Assembly: GCF_034932105.1 (NCBI RefSeq) | Contig: NZ_JAYGIG010000005.1 | Coordinates: 38,379-102,378, forward strand | Source: Leptothoe sp034932105 | Lineage (GTDB): Bacteria; Cyanobacteriota; Cyanobacteriia; Phormidesmidales; Phormidesmidaceae | Length of the DNA stretch: 64,000 nt | Reading direction: 5' to 3' | Shown here: positions 1-11,200 of the stretch, one piece after another | Numbering within the stretch: the stretch's first letter is position 1 | How the letters are laid out: each line of letters starts with the position of its first letter | Made by a program: the position numbers and the translations under genes | The notes under the pieces: generated by a model | The model's database searches: none | What the model saw: only the letters and a program-made list of their open reading frames with translations | Told to the model about the DNA's origin: nothing

Positions 1-86
1 CGAACCTGTCCCTTTGATACCGGGTATATCTAGGAACAGGCCGTAATCCTAAGCTTTCTTTTTAATTTGGTGTCATTGGCGGGGCA

Positions 87-422
87 CTAGTCCAAATATT
101 TTTCAAGGGTGCTTGACAAGGTGCTAACAGGTACGGCACCAACCAACGTATCGGCCACCTTCCCAGCTTTAAAGATCAGCAGGGTGGGAATACTGCGTAC
201 ACCATAGTCACTGGCACTGGTGGGATGATTATCCACATTCAGCTTCAGCACCTTGACCCGCCCCTCAAACTTAGTGGCCACCTCATCCACCACGGGAGCC
301 ACCATGCGACAAGGACCACACCAGGGAGCCCAAAAATCTACTAGCACTGGCACGTCGCTATCGAGGACATCGGTCTGAAAGCTGGCATCAGACACTTCGT
401 TCACTAATACATTTTCAGTCAT
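87..422 (-). CDS. trxA: Thioredoxin (m-type)
   Basis: A cytosolic thiol-disulfide reductant of 111 residues, the normal length for a single-domain thioredoxin. The active site WCGPC is at residues 34-38 and the cis-proline of the SIPT motif at residue 79, so both hallmarks are intact. In cyanobacteria this class takes electrons from ferredoxin- or NADPH-thioredoxin reductase and reduces Calvin-cycle and peroxiredoxin targets (family knowledge). The start codon has an AAGGAG-like ribosome site about 12 nt upstream. The gene diverges from the ArsR-type regulator across a 171-bp spacer, so shared control is possible but not shown. Confidence 0.97.
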   Translation of the reverse strand: MTENVLVNEVSDASFQTDVLDSDVPVLVDFWAPWCGPCRMVAPVVDEVATKFEGRVKVLKLNVDNHPTSASDYGVRSIPTLLIFKAGKVADTLVGAVPVSTLSSTLEKYLD

Positions 423-530
423 TTATTTAAGATCTCCTTGAAAACCAACAAACCAGTAATACAGTAGCCCTAGCAAGGCTCCTGCGTTTTAATCCATGGC
501 CCTAATTATAGTTCCATAAAGCCGAACTAG

Positions 531-554
531 TTAGGGAGGTAAACCCCTCCTAAA
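531..554. promoter_or_regulatory. Imperfect inverted repeat in the trxA/arsR-type spacer
   Basis: TTAGG(G)AGG and CCTCCTAA face each other around a short loop, with one bulged base. It lies 40 bp before the ArsR-type start, where an autoregulatory operator would be expected. No experimental operator for this protein is known to me, so this is a candidate only. Confidence 0.3.
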
Positions 555-593
555 CCCAATCTGTTCCCCTGGCTCCCATGTCATAATGCAGTT

Positions 594-1022
594 ATGCGAC
601 CCCTTTCCCATCCAGATACCAATCAAATAACATTGGCAGAATTGCTCTACGCCCTAGGCGATCCGGTCAGGCTAAAAATTGTCAAAACCATCGCCCAAAA
701 GGGTGAGCAAGCCTGTCGTAGCTGTGGCGGCGACGAAATTGCCAAATCCACCCTGTCCCACCATTTCAAAATTCTGCGGGAAGCCGGGATCATCCACACG
801 GAAAAAATGGGTACCCAGCATCTGAATTCCCTGCGGGCCGATGAACTGGAGGCTAAGTTTCCGGGAGTATTGGCGGCGGTGTTGGCGGCAGTGGGGGATG
901 TGGAGATTTGTGAGGAGCAAGAAGACGGAACCGTGGCAGCGGGAGATGTGCAGATTTGTGAGGAGCAAGAAGACAGAGCCAGAGAGGCAGGGGTAAAGGG
1001 GCAGGAAGAAGGACATTTCTAG
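594..1022 (+). CDS. ArsR-family winged-helix regulator with duplicated acidic tail
   Basis: A 142-residue DNA-binding repressor type protein. Residues 13-90 form the winged helix: the LGDPVRLKIV helix is at 21-30 and the recognition segment KSTLSHHFKILREAG at 51-65. Cys41 and Cys44 lie just before the recognition helix, a place where some ArsR proteins bind metal, but the family match is closer to metal-independent members with the STLSHH signature. Residues 101-142 are unusual: a 16-residue acidic unit containing ICEEQED occurs twice (about 102-111 and 118-127), encoded by a 48-bp direct repeat. The ligand is not identifiable. It converges with the glycerate kinase gene. Confidence 0.8.
   Translation: MRPLSHPDTNQITLAELLYALGDPVRLKIVKTIAQKGEQACRSCGGDEIAKSTLSHHFKILREAGIIHTEKMGTQHLNSLRADELEAKFPGVLAAVLAAVGDVEICEEQEDGTVAAGDVQICEEQEDRAREAGVKGQEEGHF
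898..975 (+). repeat. 48-bp direct repeat in the arsR-type 3' end
   Basis: Two nearly identical 30-bp stretches (898-927 and 946-975, one base different) are spaced 48 bp apart, so the reading frame is preserved and the ICEEQED unit is duplicated in the protein tail. Confidence 0.85.
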
Positions 1023-1071
1023 CCAAGAAAATACCCGTTATCCAGGCACCCAAACCCCCTTTCTCCCTCTT

Positions 1072-2391
1072 TTACCCTTCGATCAAAATTGCCCGAAAGT
1101 CATTCACATTGGTCAACGTCGGCCCCGTGACAACTAAAGCCCCAATGGATGCGAAAAAGCTGTAGCTGTCATGGGTTTTGAGATAATGTTGGGCCCGCTC
1201 TCCCTGCTGCCATAGTTCTGGGGTGATCAGGACTCCGGCATTGTCTTCGCTGCCGTCGATGCCGTCGGTGTCGCAGGCAATGGCGGCAATGCCTGCTTCG
1301 CCGTTGAGGTAATGGGCGAGGGCGAGTAAAAACTCGCTATTGCGCCCCCCCTTGCCCACAAAGTTTTGTTGGACGGTAACCGTTGTTTCACCGCCGGAGA
1401 GGATGACGCAGGGGGGAGCAACGGGCTGGTGGTGGCGTTTGGCTTGGCGGGCAATGGCCCCGTGAACTAAGGCCACATCGCGGGCTTCGCCTTCGATGGC
1501 GTCGCTGAGGATGAGGGGGGTGTAGCCATGTGCGATCGCAACCTTTGCCGCTGCCTCTAAGGACTGCTGGGGGGTGGCAATCAGATGATTGGTGGTGGTG
1601 CCCAGGCGCTCATCCCCAGGAGCAATTACCGGGTTGGGATTACGGTGTAAATAGGCCCGAACGTGTTCAGGAATGATCATGTGATAGCGATCTATGATCT
1701 CCAGGGCATCCGCAGCGGTGGCCTGGTCCCCCACCGTCGGTCCAGAGGCAATGGACCTAAGACTATCCCCCGCCACATCCGAAATAATCAGCGACACCAC
1801 CTGGGCCGGATAGGCCATGGCCGAGAGGCGGCCCCCAGAGGAGCATGACAAAGCCTTACGCACCGTATTCATGGCCACAATGTCGGCCCCAGAGGCCAAC
1901 AGCTGACGGTTAATGTCCGCCAAATTTGCCAAACTAATGCCCTCCGGCGGCAGGGTAAACAGGGCAGATCCCCCCCCCGAAATCAAACAAATCACCAGGT
2001 CAGCAGCAGTTAAAGGCTGCACCCGCTGCAAAATCCGTTGTGCACCCGCCATGCCGTTTTCATCCGGCACCGGATGCCCCGCCTCGATCACCTCAATCGA
2101 TTTTGTGGGCACGCCATGGCCATAGCGGGTAATCACCAAACCTTCCATGGGCTCTGAATACCCCGCTTTGGTCCAGGCATCTTCCACCGCCTTGGCCATG
2201 GCCGCCGCCGACTTGCCGATCCCCACCACCACCACCCGACCCGTGGGCTTGTTTGCAAAATAAGGCTCAAGCACACGGGTCACTTGCGCCTGGGGCATGG
2301 CAGCTGCCACAGCGGCATCAAAGAGTTGTTTGAGTAGGTCGGTGGATGGCATCGGGGGCATGGCAGGTAGGGCGGAGGATGAAGACATCAT
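1072..2391 (-). CDS. Glycerate 2-kinase (DUF4147/MOFRL family)
   Basis: Predicted to phosphorylate glycerate to 2-phosphoglycerate in the cytosol; related proteins were historically annotated as hydroxypyruvate reductase TtuD. The 439 residues match the family length. Seen motifs are GIGKSA (57-62), HPVPDENG, the glycine-rich LISGGGSAL, SDVAGDSLRSIASGPTVGD in the N-terminal DUF4147 domain, and GGRNSEFLLALA plus DTDGIDGSEDNAG in the C-terminal MOFRL domain. The first 15 residues are Ser/Pro rich and a start at a later Met is possible. In a photosynthetic organism this could feed glycerate from glycolate metabolism into central carbon flow (inference). No linked pathway genes are present. Confidence 0.88.
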   Translation of the reverse strand: MMSSSSALPAMPPMPSTDLLKQLFDAAVAAAMPQAQVTRVLEPYFANKPTGRVVVVGIGKSAAAMAKAVEDAWTKAGYSEPMEGLVITRYGHGVPTKSIEVIEAGHPVPDENGMAGAQRILQRVQPLTAADLVICLISGGGSALFTLPPEGISLANLADINRQLLASGADIVAMNTVRKALSCSSGGRLSAMAYPAQVVSLIISDVAGDSLRSIASGPTVGDQATAADALEIIDRYHMIIPEHVRAYLHRNPNPVIAPGDERLGTTTNHLIATPQQSLEAAAKVAIAHGYTPLILSDAIEGEARDVALVHGAIARQAKRHHQPVAPPCVILSGGETTVTVQQNFVGKGGRNSEFLLALAHYLNGEAGIAAIACDTDGIDGSEDNAGVLITPELWQQGERAQHYLKTHDSYSFFASIGALVVTGPTLTNVNDFRAILIEG

Positions 2392-2677
2392 CTAATGAAT
2401 TCTCAGTAATCAATGTATAGCTTTGCGCCGATAGTGCACACCACAGGAGATCGCTGAAAGCTATAAATAGCAACAAGAGCGGCGCCATCGACTGCAAGCC
2501 TTCAGCCGATAGCTACAGATGGCCTCAGAATCGATCCCATCTGAGAGCATCGATTGACCGACCTGGGCAAAATGTTCCGAATTTGTCGTCGGAGTATTTC
2601 AAGTCCCAGCCCGACCACAAATTCCATCACAGTTAATAATAAGTGTAGGGATCAATCGACAGGAGAGAACCAAAGCA

Positions 2678-3922
2678 GTGTTTGACATACTAATCATCGG
2701 GGCAGGCCCTGCCGCCCTGATCATGGCCTCGGCCTTAGCTCACCATGGCTTATCCCTGCAAGGTCTGGCCCCCACTGCGCCAGATACTCCCTGGCCCAAT
2801 ACCTATGGCGTTTGGTGTGATGAACTAGCAGACCTGGGATTAAGCCATTTACTGGGCCACCGCTGGCAAAATACGGTGAGCTATTTTGGTCAGGCCGCCG
2901 CCACTCCCTCCACCCATCACCGCCGCGACTATGGCTTGTTCGATAAGCACAAACTACAGCAGCACTTTCTCGATCAGCTACAGTCCATGACCTGGCATCG
3001 GGGTAAAGCCGCAGCGGTGACCCATGGCGAGGACCATAGCTGGGTCACCACCGCAGCCGGTGAGGAACTCCAGGCCAAGCTGATTATTGATACCACCGGT
3101 CATCATGCAGCCTTAGTACAACGCCCTCCAGCCACCCATGCCCCCGTGGCCTACCAGGTGGCCTATGGCATCGTCGGCAAGTTTTCCAAACCACCAGTGG
3201 CACCGGGTCAGTGTTCGTTGATGGACTATCGGGCCGAACACCTGACATCGAAGCAGCTTGGGGGACCACCCACATTTCTATATGCCATGGACCTGGGGGA
3301 GGATGTGTTTTTTGTGGAAGAAACCTCCCTAGCCCTGGCTCCAGCGATGGCCTACGACACCCTGCAAGAACGGCTACAGCAGCGCCTGAAGGCCGATGGT
3401 GTGGAGGTGAGGGAGGTGCATCATACAGAACATTGTCTGTTTCCCATGAATCAGCCACTGCCGGACCTGAACCAGCGGGTGCTGGGGTTTGGCGGTTCAG
3501 CCAGTATGGTACACCCAGCGACGGGATATATGGTGGGGGCAATGCTGCGGCGGGCACCGGAGGTAGCGGATGCCATTGCCACGGCCCTGGGTCAAGGAAA
3601 AGTAGGGACTGCTGTGGCCGCAGCCGGTTGGCATACCCTATGGACCACAGAGCGTCTGCGCAAGCACCACATCTACCAGTTTGGGCTAGAAACCCTCATG
3701 CGCTTCAGCCATAAAGAACTCTGTCAATTTTTTGATAGCTTCTTCCGACTACCCCAGACAAAATGGTCAGGTTTTTTAGCCGACACCCTCACCCCGTTTG
3801 AACTAGTTATGGCCATGGTCACCATGTTTAGCCAAACCACTAATCCGGTCCGAGGGGGGCTCATGGGTGGGGTGGGTACCGACGGACAGCTGTTACTCAA
3901 ATCCCTCATCGGCACCCCCTAA
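2678..3922 (+). CDS. crtL: Lycopene cyclase CrtL
   Basis: Cyclises lycopene to beta- and/or alpha-carotene at the membrane. The 414 residues are typical of the flavoprotein CrtL family. The dinucleotide-binding motif GAGPAA is at 8-13, NTYGVWCDEL at 41-50, and the LYAMDLGEDVFFVEETSLA and GFGGSASMVHPATGYMVG segments characteristic of CrtL follow. The whole protein resembles the Synechococcus-type cyclase as I remember it. The start is GTG with an AGGAGAG ribosome site about 13 nt upstream. It diverges from the glycerate kinase across 286 bp. Whether it makes beta or epsilon rings cannot be read from the motifs. Confidence 0.93.
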   Translation: MFDILIIGAGPAALIMASALAHHGLSLQGLAPTAPDTPWPNTYGVWCDELADLGLSHLLGHRWQNTVSYFGQAAATPSTHHRRDYGLFDKHKLQQHFLDQLQSMTWHRGKAAAVTHGEDHSWVTTAAGEELQAKLIIDTTGHHAALVQRPPATHAPVAYQVAYGIVGKFSKPPVAPGQCSLMDYRAEHLTSKQLGGPPTFLYAMDLGEDVFFVEETSLALAPAMAYDTLQERLQQRLKADGVEVREVHHTEHCLFPMNQPLPDLNQRVLGFGGSASMVHPATGYMVGAMLRRAPEVADAIATALGQGKVGTAVAAAGWHTLWTTERLRKHHIYQFGLETLMRFSHKELCQFFDSFFRLPQTKWSGFLADTLTPFELVMAMVTMFSQTTNPVRGGLMGGVGTDGQLLLKSLIGTP

Positions 3923-4183
3923 CCCATTGCATCTAACCCAGCCTGACTAGACAGTGAGGTAACTATCTGACTAGTCAAGCTGTAACAGAAAATTTACTAA
4001 AAATTCAAGCTATTGTTACCTCTACATAGATTTTCCATAAGGTTTCCTAGAAAAGGAACTACAGTCGCCTGCTTTTTAGGGCACTCTAGGGGATATATCA
4101 AGCCTTATTGGTAAATATTCAGGGTTAAAGGTTTGAACTTAGTTTGATTTGAACATTAGTTTAAACAGTTACCCAATCATCTC

Positions 4184-4669
4184 GTGAGCAAAAGACTGCC
4201 CAAGCCTTTTCCCTATTTGGCTGCTGACCAAACCGAATGTCGCATCCTCGTAGTAGATGACCACCCCGTCAATCGCACCCTGTTGGTGCGATTACTGGAG
4301 CGGAGTGGATTTATCGTCAACCAAACCACTAACGGCTCCGACGCGTTTATCCTCTGGCAAGAATGGCAGCCTCAACTCATATTGATGGATTTGCTCATGC
4401 CTGGCATGGGAGGCCGCGAAGCCACCCGGCTGATTCGAGCGACAGAACGCATTGCCCGTCAACCACCCACCACGATTATTGCCATCACCGCCCAAACGAT
4501 GCCAATTTTTAGCCATCATGCCCATGCCGTGGGCTTCGATGACATTATTACCAAACCGATTCAACCCGACTCCATATTCGAATGCATTGGCCACTATTTA
4601 AAATTGCAATACGTTGAAAACTCAGCCCAAGCTTTGAACGCCCAAGCTTTGGACATTAATTTCTCTTAA
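4184..4669 (+). CDS. Stand-alone response-regulator receiver
   Basis: A 161-residue protein made almost only of a CheY-like receiver. Acidic pocket Asp25/Asp26, phosphoacceptor Asp69 in LILMDLLMPGMGG, Thr102 and Lys124 in ITKPIQ are all present, so it should accept phosphate. There is no output domain: the rest is a short tail in which the unit AQALNAQALD comes from a 15-bp tandem duplication (about 4626-4655). The start is GTG without a clear ribosome site. The receiver pattern resembles those detached from hybrid kinases. No kinase is adjacent, so its partner is unknown. Confidence 0.85.
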   Translation: MSKRLPKPFPYLAADQTECRILVVDDHPVNRTLLVRLLERSGFIVNQTTNGSDAFILWQEWQPQLILMDLLMPGMGGREATRLIRATERIARQPPTTIIAITAQTMPIFSHHAHAVGFDDIITKPIQPDSIFECIGHYLKLQYVENSAQALNAQALDINFS

Positions 4670-5138
4670 AGGGTGACAACGTATCTACATAGCCTGTTGC
4701 ATAAGGGATATAGAGCGAAAAAACCCCGTTGAAAATAGAGCCGTTTATGGGGTTTGAGCGCGATCAATTTGAAAGCCCACGCAGTCCATATCTCCATGGC
4801 ATATATCCACCGATGCAGATTAACCTGAATCAACAAGTCCTTCCGCTCTACCTCAATATTCGGGGGTGACAAACCCGCTAAAGCCACAGCGATCAATTTT
4901 TCGGCCTGCTGCAACTCACCACACTCAATAACCAGGATCGCTGCACTGCGATGCAGGACAGATCGGGTAGATTCAGTGGATAGGCCATCTATAACCATGC
5001 CAGCAGCTGCCACTTCCAGCACCAATGCCTGCTTCAGAGTTTTCTTAGCCTGGGGGCCACATTACCACGTAGTTTCCTCAGATCAGCCTGCTCGGCCAAA
5101 TCCATCGCTTGTTGATGCAGCTCTTGAACTTTACTCAT
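4666..5138 (-). pseudogene. Frameshifted helical-repeat (TPR-like) cyanobacterial protein
   Basis: An ATG at 5138 opens a frame beginning MSKVQELHQQAMDLAEQADL that stops after 34 codons. The continuation QALVLEVAAA is found in another frame and runs on through RSVLHRSAAILV and AEKLIAVALAG to about LIQVNLHRW. From memory, these pieces in this order match a conserved cyanobacterial small protein of about 110-130 residues. The break falls between about 5050 and 5070. After LHRW the sequence no longer resembles the family and ends in unrelated residues, so the 3' end is also degraded. Two lesions make a sequencing error a less likely explanation, but one error remains possible for the first. Confidence 0.6.
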
Positions 5139-5149
5139 CGTTCTACAGC

Positions 5150-5192
5150 AAATCGGGTTGGTGTGCGCAAAAATGACACACCAACCCGATTT
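5150..5192. terminator. Perfect 16-bp inverted repeat downstream of the giant phosphatase gene
   Basis: The arms AAATCGGGTTGGTGTG (5150-5165) and its exact complement (5177-5192) enclose an 11-nt loop. It lies 96 bp past the stop of the 2327-residue gene on the minus strand and immediately before the start of the frameshifted gene. There is no long T run, so it may be a stabilising 3' hairpin or a miniature-element remnant instead of a classical terminator. Confidence 0.5.
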
Positions 5193-5287
5193 AAAGTTAT
5201 TCCCTGCTTGCATTCAGGATAATCGGCTTTCCATAGAAGAGACTACAGAGCAAACCGATCACCCTGAACGAAGGCTAATCAGAGCAT

Positions 5288-8200
5288 TTAGACGAACTGA
5301 GCAAAGGAAGTCTCTGCCAGAGGAACCGTCACCCCTTGAATCACCGCAAGGGTTTCGCCACCAGTGCCCAATAGCAAATCACTGCCTAGAACAGACTGAG
5401 TGATTGCCCCAAAGCTCAAACCACCCAGCAGACCGATGCTATCGATACCCACTGCAAAGTCAGTGATGGTGTCGGTGCCATCACCCACTGCAAAGGCAAA
5501 GATATCAGCACCCTGACCACCGGAGAAGTTATCACCAGTAAGGATGTCGTTGCCGGTGCCACCGACTAGCAGGTCATCGCCATCGTCACCCCAGATCAGG
5601 TCATCGCCTTCATCCCCAAACAGCAGGTCGTTGCCGCCCTTACCGCCGATGCGGTCATTGCCAGCACCGCCGAAGATAGCATCATCACCGCCTGTCTTGC
5701 CCTGGGGATTACGACTGTTGAGGTCACCACGGAGAATATCGTCACCATCGCCACCGCTGATGGATTGATCACCCTCACCACCAGCTAAGACGTCATCGCC
5801 ACCAGTACCAACAACATCAGCATCAGGGTCAACACCGCCGTTACCACCGCCGCCATCATCAATCACAGTGTCCTCACGGAAGGCCAGATTCTGAATGCGA
5901 GTATCTTCTTCGGAGCCAACATCAGCAGCACCAAAGGCCGTCTCGGCAGTGCCAAAGTTAGCTGCCAGGTACTCAGCTAAAGCATCTTGCTCAGAGCCAT
6001 CGGGGGCAAATGTGGCCACACCCGTACGAGCGGCAGCAGCATCTTGGGCCAACTCAACCACATCCCGGGCAGGGAAGGGATAGCCATCGCCACCGCCAGC
6101 CAGGAAGCTGAGGGTAACCATGCGGAATGTACGACTAGCATCACCTACCAGTTCACTATTCTCGACAATCACGTCAGCATCGTTACCTGCTTCGTCAAGG
6201 ACCACTAGAGACTGTACGCGGTTGCCGGGCTCAGCACTGGGGTCAAAGCTAAACTCCAGACCACTTACCTGGGGAAAACGACCGGGAGTTTCACCCTCAG
6301 CAGTTGCAGCTACACCATGCTCAATGACGGCTAGTAGCTCTTCAGCGGTGATGGTCAACAGAGTGAGACCATTGTTAAACCGCAGACTGTTGGCAATGTC
6401 AGTCTCAGAGATACCACCCTCAGGCTTAACGCCGGGAATCTCTTCGTTGGGTAGCAGCTCAGGCTCACCAGTACCACCAGCAGGGACAACCACCCGACCG
6501 ATGTCATCACGAATACCGCCGCCATTCTTGAGGGAGATGACAACGCTATTATCAGTTTCCTTGGCGATGGCCAGGTTGGCATCGGCAGTCAAGTTACCCA
6601 GGTTGGTCTCCTCAGTCCGCACGCTGGCGCGCACACCGTTGAGGTAAACATCGCTGATACCAAAGACATTGCTTTCCTTGGCAACAATGACTTCTTCCAG
6701 GGCATCCACAATCGCCTGAATTTCAGGATCAACCAACCCTTCTGCACCCAGAGCTGCTACCCCCGCATCATCTGTGGCATAGGCACCACTGATGTCTGCG
6801 TCATAGCTCTCAGGAATGATGATGCCATTCTCATCAAAGTCAACCACCAGGCGACCTACATACTTGTAATTACCATCGGTGTTGACAATAGCTACTGGAT
6901 TACCGTCAGCCCCAGTGGTGAAGATGGGATAGGTACCCTGGCTTGCATCACCATCTCTCAGACGGTCGTTTTCATCGGTTAAGCGAGTGTTAGAACCACC
7001 GGCAACAATCACATCCACATTGGTCAAACGTGTGGCTAACGCTTGCTCGATGCTAATCTGTTGCATATGGGCTAGGACAATCACCTTGTTGAGGCCGGGG
7101 TTAAGGGCCAGCATCTCATCCACGTCTTTCTGAATTTCGGCAGCTAGGGCATCTAGCTGTTCAGCGGTGGGGGTGCCGTCAAAATCCTCAGGCAGAACGG
7201 TAACGTCACCAGGGCTAGAAATGATCGGTAATGTAGGTGTAGTGGCACCCACAACACCAATTTTCTCACCGCCGACTGTTAGCACAGTTGTTGCGGCTAA
7301 GCTGTTGGCCTGAGGTGCCCTATCATCAGCCACCACCAAGTCAGCCAAATTCTCATCGGTGCTGAAGTCCAGGTTGGCGCTGAGGTAAGGGAACTGAGCA
7401 CCGACAAAGGACTCATCTACATCGAGTGTCGCTGGATCATCTTCACCACCGGCGATGAGATCCCTTAACAAACTAGTACCCAGGTCAAACTCGTGATTAC
7501 CCAGAGCAATGGCTTCAAAGCCCAACTCGTTCTGAATTAGGATGTCAGCTCGACCCTGGCCACCGAATAAATCTTCACTGGCACTAAAGAAGAGACCCGG
7601 TAGAATGGCGTCACCAGAAGACAGGGTGATGGTGTTTTCAAAGTCATCCCGCAGGGCGTTGAGCACAGCAGAGAACCGAGGGGCGTCTTCCAGGGCGGGG
7701 ATACCGGCTTCCTGGTCAGCGGCGTGGAGCAGCTGCAGGGTAAAGATGGATGGTTCGGTCATGGTTTCTTCTAGGGTGAACTTGGCTAATATGGGCTCGT
7801 GATCGCTAGCCACAAGGGTGTCTGTGAATAGGGCACCGTTGTCATCGCGGGTGAAGTCGTTGTTGACATGGACGATGTCAAATTCAGCGCCCTCTAGCAG
7901 GGAGTCAGTCACGAACAGGTGGTCGATCACCTGACTGTTGCCATCAAAGATAAAGGTGTAGGCATCGTCAGCGGCAACGGCCTGCTCCACCAGATTGGTC
8001 AGCACCTTCTCATCGCCGGTACCGGGCAGAATCTCAGCCAGATCGTTAGTGAACTCAAAGGTATTCAAGTCACCGAGAACAATCACCTTGGCGTCAGGGT
8101 TGGTGTTGACAATGCTGTCCACAAAGTCGTTTAGGGCCTGGGCCTGGGCTTCGCGCTCTGCTTCGCCTGCCTGGACGAAGGGCTGGGGACCGCCAAAGAT

Positions 8201-11200
8201 GGGGGAGGAGCCAAAGCGAGAGGTGAGGTGGTTGTTGACCACGGTCACCAAGTTGCCATTGAAGATGAAGTTGGCCACCAGCGGTTTGCGAACATCGCCT
8301 TCAAAGGCGGCATCCTGGTCGATGGCAGCGAAGGAGTCTAGCTCAACCCGCTCTGGGTTGTATAGGTAGGCGTTGCGGATGTTGCCACCGGGGACGCCGC
8401 CTTGGGTGTTGTCTTCGGGAGCGACATCGAAGAACTCATAGGTGGGACCACCGACAGCGGCAATGGCATCCACCAACGCCTGTAATGTCTCACTGGCATC
8501 CACCGTACCGTCATCCGTTTCGCCGCTGTTGTCCTGAATCTCTTGCAGAGCAATAATGTCAGGGGCGTTCAGGTTGGTAACAATCTGGTTGGCCAGCAGC
8601 TCGAACTGTTCAGTATCTATGCCATCGGCGGCCAAGTTGAGCACGTTGTAGCTAGCCACGGTCAGGTCGTTTTCACCTCCTATAATGCTAGTTACTTCCT
8701 GTTCTAGACCACCGGGAGTCACCTCAAACTCATCAGTCACATTCACTTCGAAGTTACCGAAGCTGTAGCCCACAACGCCAGTCACATCCCCCAGCTTATC
8801 TCCCACATTGAGGGCAGGAATATCAAAGCCCTCGGGCATGGTATTGGGGTTGAACTGAAGCTGTATCCGCTCAGGGTTCTGATCGCCTGTGTTGTCAGGA
8901 CCAGAGTTGAGGTTGATGCTGCCCCGCTCAGTCAGACTATCCTCAGGCGTGACGCCTGCCCCCTGGTTGGGTAGGGTAAATGCCTCAGCGGAAAATGCGC
9001 TAAAGACGCGGGTGGGGGATACCGCTACGGCATCTTCCACGGTGACCCGCATACCCTCTAGACTTTCGTAAAAGTCAATGGCGTCATCCATGGGATCAAA
9101 GTTACCGGCATCTTCCTGCAGGTTAGTGGGCAGCTCATCGTTGCTGATCACAATTTCGCTGGGGGCCAGGCGACCACTTTCACCGATTACAACTGCTTCA
9201 GGTAGGGCATTCCCAGAGGAGAGAATGACCACATCGGGATCTCTCATCTGGGTGGTGGAAAGATTGCCCGTACTAGCACCGCCAGGGATAAATTCACTGA
9301 CTACGCCAAACAGCCGCACCTCATCCCCAACGCTAACGGTGGGGCTACCACTGGTGGAGATAAACAGACCTTCGGAGGTGGCATCGTTGCCATCGTCGGC
9401 ACCCTGGACATAGAAGCCACGGAAGTCTACTGCTGTCACAATGCCTTCGGTCTGAACCAGTTCACCGTCTAGGGGAGAAACGTGACCAGCCCCCTGAATT
9501 TCAGAGATGGTGGCAGCGGCCACATTGGTTTCGTATATGGCTAGGGTGTTAGACACTTCGTTAGCAATGATGAGCAACGGCTGACCGCTGGGGCTATCTT
9601 CTGCCGAGATAAATGTGAGACCCTCGGGGGCAATATCCTCATTACTGCGGGCATATTGCACAAACTCAGGGTTGGTGGGATCGCTGAGGTTATACACCAA
9701 CACACCACCGCCAGCCCGCTCTAGACCCACGAAGGCGAAAGGCACACCACCAATCTCACCCACGGTCACCGCCTCAGGTTCCGCTCCCTTATTATCAGAA
9801 CGGGTGTCAACCTCAGCCGGGTCACCGTTGTTGGCATTAAACAACTCAGGGGTTAGGGCAGCTGTAATCTCAGCAATCTGGCTGCCGCTGTCAAACACCT
9901 GGTTGCCGTTCTCATCCCAAATGGAGAAGGAACGACCACCGTAGGAGAACAGTTGGTCCAAGTCACCGTCGCCGTCAATGTCACCATCGATGGAGGAGAC
10001 TGTCAGACGGCCTAGATTTTCGTCTTCGACTAGGGCTGGGTCAAAGCTTTCGTCCAGGGCCAGACCAGAACGACCCAAGGAAACAACATCAGCCAGGTCT
10101 TTAATGCGAATAGCATCGCCCCGGCCCTCTTCGTCGGCGTCACCCCGGTCATCCCCTTCATTGGCAGTGATGTAGAAGGTTTGGCCGTTGGCTTCGAAGG
10201 AGGCAATGGAATCTGGCATAAACAAGCCAAACACCGGCTGCTTCTGGATATTAATGCCGCCATCGCGATCGCTAGCGTCGAGACCATTGTCACCATCAAA
10301 GTCAATGATGCCAAGTTGAACGTCCGAGACACCGGGAACAATACCAAAGTCGTTGTCGTTGATCACCGCCAGGCGGCCATCGGGCAACAGAGTCAGACCT
10401 TCAGGTTTATCCGTAGGCAGGTAGCCGATGGACGGCAGGTTTGTGACTTTGATTTTATTAACCGGTTGGATGCCCGCAGCAGCCAGGGCATCAGGGGTTT
10501 GCTGCTCTAGGGTTGCCGCACCGAAGTCCTGACCGAGAACGTTAGTGGCCCCCTTGATATTCACTTCAAAGACAAACTTCTGGGCAGTGGAGTCCAGGGA
10601 AGAATCCCGCTCCATCACAAAGAACTTGCCGTCACCGGCGTAAACCGCATCACCGATTTTGTCGACGTTGTTGCCCACGCTCGGGTCCTGGAGCAGGTAA
10701 ACATACTCAGCAACAGGCTCGCCAGTCTCAGGGTTGATGCCAATCATGCGAATCACGCTGGAGGCATCTCCATCAGCCCGAGTTGGGTTGTTTAACGGGG
10801 TTTGGATAAAGGCATAGAGAATCCCCTCATCAGTATCCAGTGCCATGCCTTCAAACCCTCGGTTCTCCCGACGATTGAGATAGTCAGCGGGCAGGGTCTC
10901 CGTGCCAAAGGTTCCGGTGGCAAAGTTAGCACCGGGGTTGGCCCCATTGGCCTGATCTACGGTTCCTTCGGGAACAAACCGGTCGATGAGTGCGCCGCTG
11001 GCATCGAAGTGATAGATGGCGGGGCGATATTCATCCACCATCCAGAATGTACCATCGTCAGCCCGGACGATGCCCTCCAGGTCGGCTCCCAGGGGATCAT
11101 AGTCGGTCCCAAAGACCGCCGCATCGATCTCCGTTAGGCTATCGAGATCCACTGGATTTCCGGCTGCATCAACCGCTTTTTCATCGACACCGGGAATGTT

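Noticed and set aside
3951..3976. TGACTAG/CTAGTCA pairing after crtL as a terminator
   Set aside because: Only 7 bp with a wide loop and no T tract; too weak to report as a feature.
5987..6647. Plus-strand open frames in the 5'-nucleotidase region
   Set aside because: They mirror the coding strand of the long phosphatase gene and contain no recognisable family.
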